A model generated the notes under the pieces. That model had not been told where the DNA came from. It made no database searches and saw only the letters and a list, made by a program, of their open reading frames with translations. Below, piece after piece: positions 48,472 through 57,924 of a stretch of DNA of 64,000 nt. Where the stretch lies: contig CAWBOY010000002.1 of NCBI GenBank assembly GCA_963790585.1, positions 930,001 through 994,000 on the forward strand, read 5' to 3'. The stretch is from CAWBOY01 sp963790585. Lineage in GTDB: Bacteria; Planctomycetota; Planctomycetia; Gemmatales; Gemmataceae. Numbering within the stretch: the first letter of the stretch is position 1; the number at the start of each line of letters is the position of its first letter. The position numbers and the translations under genes were made by a program.

Positions 48472-49113
48472 ATGACTCGCTTTCCCATCGGGACGTTGCT
48501 GCGTCTGACTGTCGCTCTCCTGCTGATTGTCGGCCCGGCCTACTGGGCGATCCAGCAAGAGGCTCAGATGCGCAATCTCAAGGTAGTTAAGGAAGGCGTT
48601 CTTTATCGCAGCGGTCAACTGAGCCTGCCGGCACTGAAGCGGCTCATCCACGATTTCGGCATACGAACGGTCGTTTGCCTGCGTGAGCGCACGCGTCCCA
48701 ATAGCGCGGAAGAGGAAAAATATTGCCTAAAAGAGGAGCTTAATTATCTTCTCATCGAGCCACTCCATTGGGAGGTCGACGCCGACAACCACGCTGAGGT
48801 TGACGAGGGAATTAACAAGTTTCTCGATGTGATGCGCGATCCGACCAACCACCCGGTCCTGATTCATTGTTTCGCGGGCATCCATCGCACTGGCGGCTAT
48901 TGCGCGGCATACCGAATGGAGTTCGACCATTGGGATAACGCAGATGCCCTGGCGGAAATGAAAGCGTGTGGCTACGCGCGACTCGATGAGGAGCCTGACA
49001 TCCTTGGCTACCTCCAGCGCTATAGGCCGAGCTGGCGTGTCCCGCCTATGAACGAGCTTGCCATTCCCACGTCGACGTCCTCTGCGGTCAGGAAGCCGCA
49101 TAAGACGTCCTAG
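48472..49113 (+). CDS. Membrane-anchored tyrosine / dual-specificity phosphatase
   Basis: The 213-residue product starts at ATG 48472, with an N-terminal TM helix (IGTLLRLTVALLLIVGPAYWAI) and then a cysteine-phosphatase domain. The P-loop is IHCFAGIHRTG, matching C-x5-R, with general-acid region EPLHWEVDAD upstream. The domain is short and resembles Siw14/DSP-like bacterial phosphatases; YRSGQLS in the first strand is typical of them. It probably faces the periplasm or the cytoplasm near the membrane. It could reverse phosphorylation by the kinases encoded here, but such a link is only inference. Confidence 0.88.
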   Translation: MTRFPIGTLLRLTVALLLIVGPAYWAIQQEAQMRNLKVVKEGVLYRSGQLSLPALKRLIHDFGIRTVVCLRERTRPNSAEEEKYCLKEELNYLLIEPLHWEVDADNHAEVDEGINKFLDVMRDPTNHPVLIHCFAGIHRTGGYCAAYRMEFDHWDNADALAEMKACGYARLDEEPDILGYLQRYRPSWRVPPMNELAIPTSTSSAVRKPHKTS

Positions 49114-49177
49114 GTCGCGTTTCTCGCCATTCGTGACTTCGCTCCTAATCCGAACTTGGCCGGCCGCTGAGGTCCGC

Positions 49178-50386
49178 ATGATCCCATCGCGTAAAGAATC
49201 GCGCCGTGCTCTCCTCCTCCTCTGTCTAGCCAGCGCCGGCTGGGCGTTCAGCTTCGGGCTGGGCGGGCCGCTCACGTCGCTATGGCTCGAAACAACGGGC
49301 GTGAATAAAACGCTGATCGGACTCAATACGAGTCTTTATTACTTTGGCGTGGCCCTTGCTGCGCCGCTCGTGCCTCGCTTTATGGTCGGCCGCGCCGGTT
49401 CGTGCGTTTTGGTCGGCATGGTGCTTGACGCCGTCACGACGGCGGTATTTCCCTGGGTCGAGTCGTTGGCAGGCTTATATATCTTGCGTTTTATCAGCGG
49501 TGTCGGGACAGCGCTCAGCCTTATCCCGATGGAGACGCTGGTCAACCAACTCGCGCCGCCCCAACGGCGAGCGCGTAACTTCGGTTATTACGCGTTTAGC
49601 GTCACCCTCGGCATTGGTCTGGGATCGCTCATCGGCGTTCCGCTCTTCCCCGTCGCTCCCCATAGCGCGATTCTTGTTAGGCGGTGGCGTAACATTAAGC
49701 GCCACATTACTTTTGTTGTTTCAAATCCCCTGGTCCCGCGCCATGGAGCAGGTCACCGCTGAGCAGAAGCCAATCGAGCCTTTGCCGCAGCGCGACGGCT
49801 GGCTCTGCTTTGGCACCGCTTGGGCTCAAGGCTTTCTCGAAGGCGGCATGATTACCTTTCTTGCCCTCTATCTGCTCTCGCTTCACTATTCAGCAGAGGC
49901 CGTAGGCTCATTGCACGGCGTTCTATTTTTGGGAGTGATCCTTGCTCAATTGCCCCTGTCTTATCTCGCTGACATTTTTGGCAAACTGTCGGTCCTGCTC
50001 ATTTGCTTGATTGCGCTGATGGCTGGATTAATCTTCTTGCCTTTGTTCGCTACGCCCTTAGCGGTAGTTTTTTGCCTGTTCCTTCTCGGCGCGTCGTGCG
50101 GGCGCTGTATCCACTTGGTCTCGCACTCCTTGGCGAGCGGGTGCCACCTTCCACTCTAGCCTGGGCCAATGGCTGGTATCTCGCGATCAATTGTGCCGGC
50201 AGCCTATGCGGGCCAGTCGTAATGGGGCTCGCCATTGACTACTTTGGACAGTCCTCGCAATTCGCCGCAGGGGCCGCCGTCATCGCTCTGCTCGTCGCCG
50301 GATGGATTGCTCTGAACCAAAAAAGGAACCGAGCAGTTCGCGTCAGTGACAGCCTGGATAAGAGCCAGCAAGGTAAAGCCGCCTGA
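49178..50386 (+). CDS. Major facilitator superfamily transporter, frameshifted
   Basis: The reconstructed product has about 402 residues and about twelve TM helices. The start is ATG 49178. Helix 1 reads ALLLLCLASAGWAFSFGLGG, and the loop between helices 2 and 3 (LVPRFMVGRAGSC) fits the MFS motif A position. Frame changes near 49665 (after VPLFPVAPHSAI to RFLLGGG) and near 50095 (to LYPLGLALLGERV) restore continuous TM helices. The family is the bacterial efflux/sugar type; the substrate is unknown. It starts 64 bases after the phosphatase gene and may be co-transcribed. Confidence 0.88.
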
Positions 50387-50474
50387 TTCTCCCTTCCTGC
50401 AATTGCACACTTTCCTAGTCTGTTACAATAAATGAGCCTCGCCCTTTGCCGCGCACACAATCTATGGACCGATC

Positions 50475-51689
50475 ATGGCTCGACCGATTCAGCACTTGCC
50501 GGTACTCCAAAATTGGGACTGCCATGTCTGCGGCACCTGTTGTCAGGAGTACCAGGTCGAAATCAGCGAGACCGAGCGCAAGCGCATCGAAAGTCAAAAT
50601 TGGGACGTTGAGCAGGACCTCGGAGGTCGGGCACCGTTCAAGCGTCAAGGTTGGTTTCGCAAGCGCTGGATGCTCAATCATCGCGCGGACGATAGCTGCG
50701 TCTTTCTCAGCGAGCAGGGCCGTTGCCGGATTCACGAAAAATTCGGCTTCGCAGCCAAACCGCTACCCTGTCGCCTCTTTCCGTTTGTGCTCACACCCGT
50801 GAATGACTACTGGGCCGTCGGCATGCGCTATGCTTGCCCTTCGGCAGCGGCGAACAAAGGTCGGCCTGTTCTTGAGCACGACAAGGATTTGATTGAGTTT
50901 GCCCGTTTGCTTGCCGAACGGGAGGGACTGACGCCACAGCCCAACGGCACTTTGACGAAGCCGCCTGAACTGAAGATTGGACACCGCCTCGACTGGTCCG
51001 ATCTGCTCCGCGTGCAAAAAGCTGTCTTGAGTATCATTCGCAACTCGAAGGTCCCCTTGGAACGTCGTCTAAGACAATGCCTTTCTTTTTCGAAAGAAAT
51101 GCGCAAGACCAATCTCGATGGGATCACAGAAAACCGACTTGGCGATCTTCTCAAAATAATGCAAGGGGTCGCCGAAACGGAAACACCCGCGGATCCGACG
51201 TCGCTACCTCGCCCGGGTTGGATCGCTCGCGTTCTTTTTCGTCAGGCCGCGGCGATTTTCACGCGAAAAGATCACGGCCCTAACCGCGGCGCCGCCAGCC
51301 GCGGCTGGCTCGTTCGCCTAGGCGCCGCCATGCGCTTCGCCCGCGGCACGGGGCAAGTCCCGCGCATGGATAAACGGATTCCCGAAACGACATTTGCTCA
51401 ACTAGAAGAGCCAGCAGGCTCGATATCGGCGGCAGTCGACTTTGTCTTGGAGCGCTATTACACGATGAAAATTGGCGCCCTCCAATTCTGCGGCCCGTCG
51501 TCCTTTAAGCTTCCGTTCTGGGAAGGCCTGGAAACTCTGCTCATCACATATCCCATGATGCGCTGGGTGATGCGCATGTACCACGACCGGTCGCGCGAGG
51601 ACGCACTCGCGCAGGCGATGAGCATTGTCGATGACCACGTGGGATTTAACAAAGTACCTCGGAACCGCACGCCAGCGAATGAGCTTTAG
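50475..51689 (+). CDS. YkgJ-type cysteine-cluster protein
   Basis: The 404-residue product has the CxxCxxCC cluster CHVCGTCCQ near residue 15, then GRCRIHEKF and KPLPCRLFPF, matching the Fe-S/zinc-binding YkgJ family. A long C-terminal extension (about residues 180-404) has no recognised domain and contains a helix-rich region ending MYHDRSREDALAQAMSIVDDH. There is no signal peptide. YkgJ proteins are thought to bind metal; the function is unclear. It lies 88 bases after the transporter gene. Confidence 0.85.
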   Translation: MARPIQHLPVLQNWDCHVCGTCCQEYQVEISETERKRIESQNWDVEQDLGGRAPFKRQGWFRKRWMLNHRADDSCVFLSEQGRCRIHEKFGFAAKPLPCRLFPFVLTPVNDYWAVGMRYACPSAAANKGRPVLEHDKDLIEFARLLAEREGLTPQPNGTLTKPPELKIGHRLDWSDLLRVQKAVLSIIRNSKVPLERRLRQCLSFSKEMRKTNLDGITENRLGDLLKIMQGVAETETPADPTSLPRPGWIARVLFRQAAAIFTRKDHGPNRGAASRGWLVRLGAAMRFARGTGQVPRMDKRIPETTFAQLEEPAGSISAAVDFVLERYYTMKIGALQFCGPSSFKLPFWEGLETLLITYPMMRWVMRMYHDRSREDALAQAMSIVDDHVGFNKVPRNRTPANEL

Positions 51690-51946
51690 GATTCTCGTGA
51701 GCGGCGGCCATCTTGAAAGATTGATTGCCTGGTATAGTCGATAAAAAGCAAGGCATCAATGCCTAAGACATCAAAAACCGAACCTTTATGAGTTGCGCTC
51801 GGCTAAGAGACTCTCTGACCATGGTTCTCGGCCAACAGGCTGGAACTCTCACCACAGAGCCTGGACGGGCTCCAGGGAACAGGGGTAGGATTTCCGACCC
51901 TAGCCACGCCTGGCGACCCCCATAAGTATATTTATGCCTCTGGACT
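51690..51946. other. Intergenic region between convergent genes
   Basis: I see no gene, strong hairpin or promoter here. Confidence 0.3.
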
Positions 51947-54900
51947 CTAGCGTTTGTTTGCGGGCGCGTGCCAAAGATAGATCTCGCTGCGGTTCTCTCC
52001 CAGTTGGGCACCCGAGGCAAGGATCTCGCCGTCTGGCGAAAACGCCAGGGCCTGGATTTGCCCTTGGTGTCCTTCCAGGCTCAGGAGATACTGACCAGTT
52101 TGGCAATGCCAGAGCCGAATGGTGCCGTCGAGGCTGCCGCTGGCAAGGGTCCGATTGTCGGGAGAGAAGGCGAGCGAGGTGATCGGATCGGTGTGTCCGA
52201 CCAGGGTCGCCAAATGATGGTGGCCATCCGTGACGTTCCACAGCTTGATTTGCCAATCGTCGGTGGCCGTGGCCAAGAGCTTTCCATCAGGCGAGAATGC
52301 GCCGGCGCGAAGCGGCTTTGAATCGGCGTCCCAAGTGTCGAGGCATTTCATTTCCACGTCCCAACGCTTGATCTGTCCCTGACTGTTAAATACCAATGAT
52401 TGCTCGCGCGGCGAAAAGCAAACGAAGGCTACACCGGGAAACGTCCCTGGAACCGTGAAAGGTTCAGTCCATCCGGACATGCCGTAGAGCTTGACGACGC
52501 CGATCGAGCTTGCGGCCGCGAGCAGTTTGCCATCAGGGGACAATGTGATCGAGCGGATCGACTCCTTGTAATCCGGATAGGTGCGGAGCGGCAATCGCGC
52601 CCAAAGAGGCCAATCGTTAGGCCGGTCCTCTTGCAGGAAGCGGATCGGTCCTTGACTACCGGTGGCGAGATCTGCCTCCCACAACGAGTGCCCCAGGCCA
52701 CCGCCGATCACTGTTTGACCGTTGGGTGCTAATGCGAATGCCGTTAGCGGTGGGAACTGTTGCGGCTTGGAAAAGATTGGAAGTATTTGGCCGGACGCAA
52801 GATCCCATTCTTTGATCACCATGTCGGTGCCACTGACGCTCATCCTTTGAGTACGCCGGCCCAGCCGGTTTGTGAAGGTCAATGGCGCGACCTGGAAACC
52901 TGTGACTAAGCGCTTGCCATCCATGGTGAACGCCAGTCCTTTAATCACACCAGTCAACTGGTCAAGCGGTTGGCGGCCTTTCAACGTCTTCATGTTAAGA
53001 ACGCGCACACTCGTGTCGCCCCCGTACCCACTGGAGGTGACCAGACAAGTCCCGTCGGGCGACCAGGCCACGAATTGCATATCTTGCCTATTGGCCGTAA
53101 TCGTTTGACGCATGGCCTTCGACGCCGAGTCAAAGATGGGAATGACTCCGCCAAACCAGTAAACGCAAGCCAGATTCTTGCCGTCTGGTGCATAGGCGAG
53201 CGACCTTCCGTTGAGAGAGCCCGAATACGCTTTTGGGACTACAGGCGGTGTATCTCTGGTTGGTTCTCCAGGCATTGGGGAAACCTGAAGATTAAATCCC
53301 TGGCCATCCTGACCGAGGCATGCGACCTCTCGTCCATCGGGTGACACGGCGATATCGACAATTGGCCGATCATGTTCAATCGTGTGGATTAGCTTCTTCG
53401 TCTGTACATCCCAAAATACAATTTTCTTTTCAGACCCCGCCGCTACCAAGAATCGACTTCTTAGATCAAAGGCTAGGCCGGAGAGCCCTTTTTCAAGTCC
53501 CCACAGATTCTTATAAGGCGCCCCTTTGTTGGAAAGGTCCCACAAAAACACCAGCCGGTCGCGGTAGCAGCCGGCCAACCATCGGCCATCGGGCGAAAAC
53601 ACCACGCGGCGGAGAAAGTGTTCGCCGTGCCAGAGCTTGATTTCGGGCTGCCAGGTTGCCGTATTCCATAGCCAGACTTCAAAGGTTCCCTGACCCGACG
53701 TGGCGAGCCACTTGCCATCAGGAGAAAAAGCAACGTCCGCGTAGGGCGCGAGGTGATCAGGCAGCGACCCTACAACCTCCAGTGACCTCAATTCAATAAT
53801 CTGCACGAGCGCGTCACATGGAACCGCGGCGAGCTTCCCGTCCGGCAACACAACAATGGGGCCAGTGGCGGCGATTTTCCCACGCAACTCCGTGTGATCG
53901 GGAGTATGTCCCGTGGCCCAAACCTTGACTGTGCCATCGCTACACGCTGAGGCGATTTCCCGCCCGCTGGGTGAAAAAGCTAGGCCGGCGACGGTCATCG
54001 TGTGTCCTTTGCAAACGGTCGTGCTTCCATGCCATAGGGGCTGGACAATCCGGATCATCCCGTCGTCGCCAGCGGAGGCTAAGCGCGAGCCGTCGCGGGA
54101 ACAAGCGAGTGCGCACACCGCCCTAGAGTGTAGGTGGAGGTCTTGTCTAATATCTCCATTCGCCTGGTTATGCTCACGAAACATACCTCTCTTATCACCC
54201 GTAAATAAACGGTTGTGGAGCCCGAAGATGCAGGCTGTAGTCATAGCAGTGATCGGTACTCGCGTAACCAACAGGAGCCAGCCCTTGGCGGCGGCGATAT
54301 CCCAAGATCTCAGCGCGCCATCCTCGTCGCCGGTGAACAAGGTCTTGGAATCCTCGGACATTGCCATGACGGTCGGCGGCAACATGCGGTCCCGAAGCAG
54401 CGCCAGCCGTTTGCCGGAGGCGGTCTCGAAAATGCCAATATTGACGTTTTCGCCATTGGCCGTTGCCAGCGCCAGTTGCCTATGATCGGGCGATAACGCC
54501 AAACACACATTTGCCGGCTCTGGTGAGGGGGTGCTGAACATCAGGCGGCAATCGGTAACGCACCATGTTTTGACCGTCCCTTCTCTATCCACGGACACGA
54601 GCGATTGGCTATCCCGTGAGAACGCGATGACTACTATCTTTTGTTCCTGTTTGGCGAATCGCCTATACAATTGGCCGGTAGTCGGATCCGAGATGCGGAT
54701 GACACCATCTTGCCCCGCCGATGCCAACCACTTGCCGTCGGGTGACCACGCAACGCAGTGGGCCTCGCCGCCATAATCGGCAAGACCAAGGCGATGGCCA
54801 TGCTGACTGACGTGTGCAAGGTAATTCCATTCAAAGCCGCGTAAGTCCTCCTCGCCCGGTTCCGGTAGGTGGCGGTCCAGGCGGCTTGTTATCTCATTGA

Positions 54901-56478
54901 CAATGCCCCGCCGCCAAAATTGGCCCGCTAGATTTATGTCGGCTGGATAGAGTTGTAACCTGACCTGGCGCTTACGTTCCAACGCGCGATCTTCCGCTTG
55001 CCGCGTGTCGCTTAGACTTTGAGACAACTCCATGTTGTGCCAGACTGTGCTTCCGATAAACAGAACTGCTGATAGGAAACTTACCCCAACAAGTGCCGCC
55101 GCAGTTGGCCGACGCTTGACCCATTTGGCCAAACGCTCCCAACGTGAGGCCGGCCGAGCTTTGATCGGCTCATGGTTGAGGAATCTGCCGCAGGTCGTCC
55201 GCCAAATCCGCCGCGCTCGCATAACGCCGGCTTGGATCCTTGGCGAGGCATTTGACACAAATCGTTTCCAGGTCCCGAGGCACACCGGGCTGAAGTAGCG
55301 AGAGAGATACCGCGTCGGCAGAGCGCACGAGGTCAAGCGTCTCCAGGATTGTCGCTGCCCGAAACGGCGGCCGGCCGGTGAGCATCTCATACAAGATCGC
55401 TCCAAGCGCATACACATCCGCTGCCGGCTGAATCGCCTTGAACTCGGCGGCCGCCTGTTCCGGAGCCATGTAGCCCGGTGTTCCCAGGAGGGCGCCAGTT
55501 TTAGTCTGAGATGCACTTTCATTGAGCAGCTTCGCCAGCCCGAAATCTGTAATCTTTGCCACATAGGGTACGGAGTCAATTTCGGAGGAAGTGGCCGTAC
55601 GCTTCAGCAGGATATTCGCCGGTTTCAAATCTCGATGGACGATTCCTTGTCGATGAGCGTGGTGCATCGCTCGCGCCAGCGCCTCGACCAGTTCCGCCGA
55701 GGCGCGGCGCTGGCTGTGGTACTCCCGCAAGATGCTGCGCCAGCGTCGGTCCATCCACCAGCTCCAGCGACAGAAACGGGCAACCCTCGTGCATTCCGGT
55801 TTCGAAAATTTGGACAATATGAGGGTGTTGCAAGCGAGCGCCGGCCTCGGCTTCGCGCTGAAACCGGTCGCGCTGTTCTTCCTCGGCGTCGCTCACAAAT
55901 CGAATCATTTTCAACGCAACGAGCCGATTCAAACGCTTGCAGCGCGCTTTGTAGACGACGCCCATCGAACCACGCCCGAGAATCTCGAGTACCTCGTAGC
56001 CGTCGATCTTCGGCAAGTTCGGCTGGTTGACGCCAGGATCGGCACTCGATGGCGGATTAATTCTCGGAGTTTTCGAGATGGCCAGCCTTGAGAGACGGCC
56101 CGCCAATTCGTCGGCATAACAGGGAAAGCGGATTCTGAACTCACTGATTCCTAAATCAGGCTCGTGCCGACGGCGTGTCGTGAATTCGGATTCGATGAGA
56201 TCAACAATCTTGCCTGGGTCTTCCGAAAGGCGCGGATAGCGATCGAGATAACTTTCGACGCGGATTGGGTTGCCAGACTCGAGCCTGCGCTCGAGATCGA
56301 TGTGAACTAGTTCGAGCAACACGGCCACGCGATCATTACTGCCTTCCTCGGGCAGATAGTCGTTCAACTCGGGTTGAATCCCGCCGCGCCAGGCGTCTTC
56401 AAACCGCTGCAGAAGTCGCTCGGCCGCCCGCCATTCGCGGGGGCACGAACCATCGGCGCTATCGCTCTTCGTCGGCAT
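51947..56478 (-). CDS. Large Ser/Thr kinase with TM helix and many WD40 repeats, frameshifted
   Basis: The reconstructed product has about 1,510 residues. The N-terminus holds a helical domain (RAAERLLQRFEDAWRGGIQPELNDYL), then a Hanks kinase: GRGSMGVVYKA, ALKMIRF, HRDLKPANILL, DFGLAKLL and GTPGYMAPEQ. A TM helix (PTAAALVGVSFLSAVLFIGSTV) follows, then a coiled coil and about twelve WD40-like units, many with SPDGKWLASxGxDGxIRIxD. Shifts near 55730 and 55190 break the kinase and the linker. Start ATG 56478. The ECF sigma gene lies upstream on the same strand, a pairing known in planctomycetes. Confidence 0.93.
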
Positions 56479-56519
56479 GGGACGTGAACCCTAAAGGCTC
56501 GATTTCACCAGCTTGCTCT

Positions 56520-56537
56520 ATGTTCCGCGCGGAACAT
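56520..56537. promoter_or_regulatory. 18-bp palindrome ATGTTCCGC-GCGGAACAT upstream of kinase gene
   Basis: The sequence is perfectly self-complementary with TGTTCC/GGAACA half-sites, 42 bases before the kinase ATG. It could be an operator bound by a dimeric regulator, or it may arise from the repeats beside it. Confidence 0.45.
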
Positions 56538-56545
56538 CGCCGGCC

Positions 56546-56664
56546 GACCGTCGCGCCAAAAAGTACATTTCCTTGGCGCGACGGTACGCTTACACAACCA
56601 CTTGACATCTTTGATCTTGCGCTGCAGCCTTGACCGTCGCGCCAACAATTGCGTGTGGTACCCC
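56546..56664. repeat. GACCGTCGCGCCAA repeat unit, copy 2
   Basis: GACCGTCGCGCCAA at 56546-56559 pairs with TTGGCGCGACGG at 56573-56584, and GACCGTCGCGCCAA recurs at 56632-56645, running into GTGGTACCCC. The geometry matches 48225-48340. Confidence 0.7.
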
Positions 56665-56714
56665 CTTGGCGCCGGGCGTCCTACGTTCGTACTCGAAAGC
56701 ATGCTCAGAAATAC

Positions 56715-56836
56715 CATAAGCCTCCCCTCGCCCCCGTACTCGGGGGAGAGGGGTCGGGGGTGAGGGCGCAAAGTCCGCGAAAACCTGGCCCCGCACCCCA
56801 ACCCCTCTGACCCGAGTACGGGGGCGAGGGGCTTAT
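56715..56836. repeat. Inverted repeat with CTCGCCCCCGTACTCGGG arms
   Basis: The left arm at 56715-56743 pairs with the right arm at 56811-56836 (CCCGAGTACGGGGGCGAGGGGCT), apart from a three-base insertion. The spacer also contains GGGGTCGGGGGTGAGGG and CACCCCAACCCCTC, which pair in part. It has no coding sequence and looks like a dispersed repeat. Confidence 0.7.
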
Positions 56837-56940
56837 GAGACCGTCTCTAAATAGATTGCATTGCGCCTGCGCACACACACAACTCTCGCGCACCGTCCCC
56901 GGACCCCCTTCGGAAACGGCCAAACCCATTTCGAGTCACC

Positions 56941-57549
56941 TTAATTCGAATCCGGCGAACTTCTCTCCGCGTTCTGCCGTTCCAGATCCTCGCGGACCCG
57001 CTTCAGCAGGCGCTGAACCGTCCGCCGCGTATAGCCGACCTGAACACTTATCTCTTCGATGGTGTACCCTTGCAGGCTGAGTTGCACCATTAGGCGCTCG
57101 TGTGACTCCAGTCCGCGCATCAGCTGCTCGACCAGCTCCGTCAGAATGACGGCGTCTTCGGGCAACGGTTCCCTCCCGAGCGCTTCCCACGGTAAGGCCG
57201 TGTCATGCGCGCCGCGAAAAGAGATTTCGCGATGCACATCGCGCCGCGCCGCCTGAAAATAATCGGTCCATCGGCCACACTTGCGCAAAGTAATAACAGT
57301 GAGTAGTCCCCAAAGGCTGTCCCAGCTGCTTGGCCCGGTCCCGGGGTCGGCCTCGCGACCAAAAAAACTGCGAAACACGGATTGAATGATGTCTTCCGGA
57401 TCGAGCTTTTGCCGCACAAGCGGATCAAGGCGATTGCGGGCAACCTGAATTAGCCGGGCGGCAAAACGATTGAAGACAGCGCGCGTCGCTTCGTCATCGC
57501 CACCGCGGAGACGATCCATCAGATCGGAGAATGATAGTTGCTCAGACAT
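56941..57549 (-). CDS. ECF sigma factor
   Basis: This 202-residue sigma-70 family protein has region 2 from about residue 20 (FNRFAARLIQVARNRLDPLVRQ, then LDPEDIIQSVFRSFF), and region 4 from about residue 140 (VEQLMRGLESHERLMVQLSLQGYTIEEISVQVGYTRRTVQRLLKRV). The spacing with a short, divergent linker fits the planctomycete ECF group. It directs RNA polymerase to a small set of promoters. The kinase gene follows on the same strand after 460 bases, so the kinase may phosphorylate and control it (inference from the known ECF-kinase pairing). Confidence 0.93.
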   Translation of the reverse strand: MSEQLSFSDLMDRLRGGDDEATRAVFNRFAARLIQVARNRLDPLVRQKLDPEDIIQSVFRSFFGREADPGTGPSSWDSLWGLLTVITLRKCGRWTDYFQAARRDVHREISFRGAHDTALPWEALGREPLPEDAVILTELVEQLMRGLESHERLMVQLSLQGYTIEEISVQVGYTRRTVQRLLKRVREDLERQNAERSSPDSN

Positions 57550-57924
57550 GGGCGATAGCGTCGTTGGGGGAATGTCTTGTTGGGCATCTAATATCGCGAC
57601 GGGTTCGGCATTGGCAAGAGTTTTGAGTTAGAGAATGTCTCAGAAAATCGTGACGGCACGTTTCCAACGTGCCCGGGCATCGCCTGTGGCGGGATTACGC
57701 CCAATCCTGGACGCTCTGCGCCGGCACGTTGAAAACATGCCGCCACAATGTCCGGGACCGATGCGTTGGAGCGCGTAATATCGTTCGCTTCGTCCGCGGC
57801 TCAACTCTTTTTTTAAAATCCGTGTCGCGAACCCAGGGGTAAATCGCATCTATACCTGTAGGGACCGTGTGTCATTTTGGTTCACACTCTGCGCGGACGG
57901 ATTTCAACCATCTTGGGTCTCAAC
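57550..57924. other. Intergenic region between the divergent ECF and exosortase genes
   Basis: It contains the inverted repeat at 57650-57746 and presumably both promoters. I recognise no -10/-35 pair. Confidence 0.35.
57650..57746. repeat. Imperfect 24-bp inverted repeat
   Basis: Left arm 57650-57673 (GTGACGGCACGTTTCCAACG...) and right arm 57723-57746 match with three mismatches. The spacer adds GCGGGATT/AATCCTGG-like parts. It is non-coding and of a kind seen repeatedly in this window. Confidence 0.6.

Larger units (their letters stand above)
56479..56940. other. Intergenic region upstream of the kinase with several repeats
   Basis: It carries a palindrome at 56520-56537, a GACCGTCGCGCCAA repeat unit at 56546-56664, and an inverted repeat at 56715-56836. 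No gene is seen; the kinase promoter must lie here. Confidence 0.5.

Noticed and set aside
51763..52020. Minus-strand frame overlapping the end of the large kinase gene
   Set aside because: Overlaps the kinase C-terminus in another frame and has no protein-like pattern.
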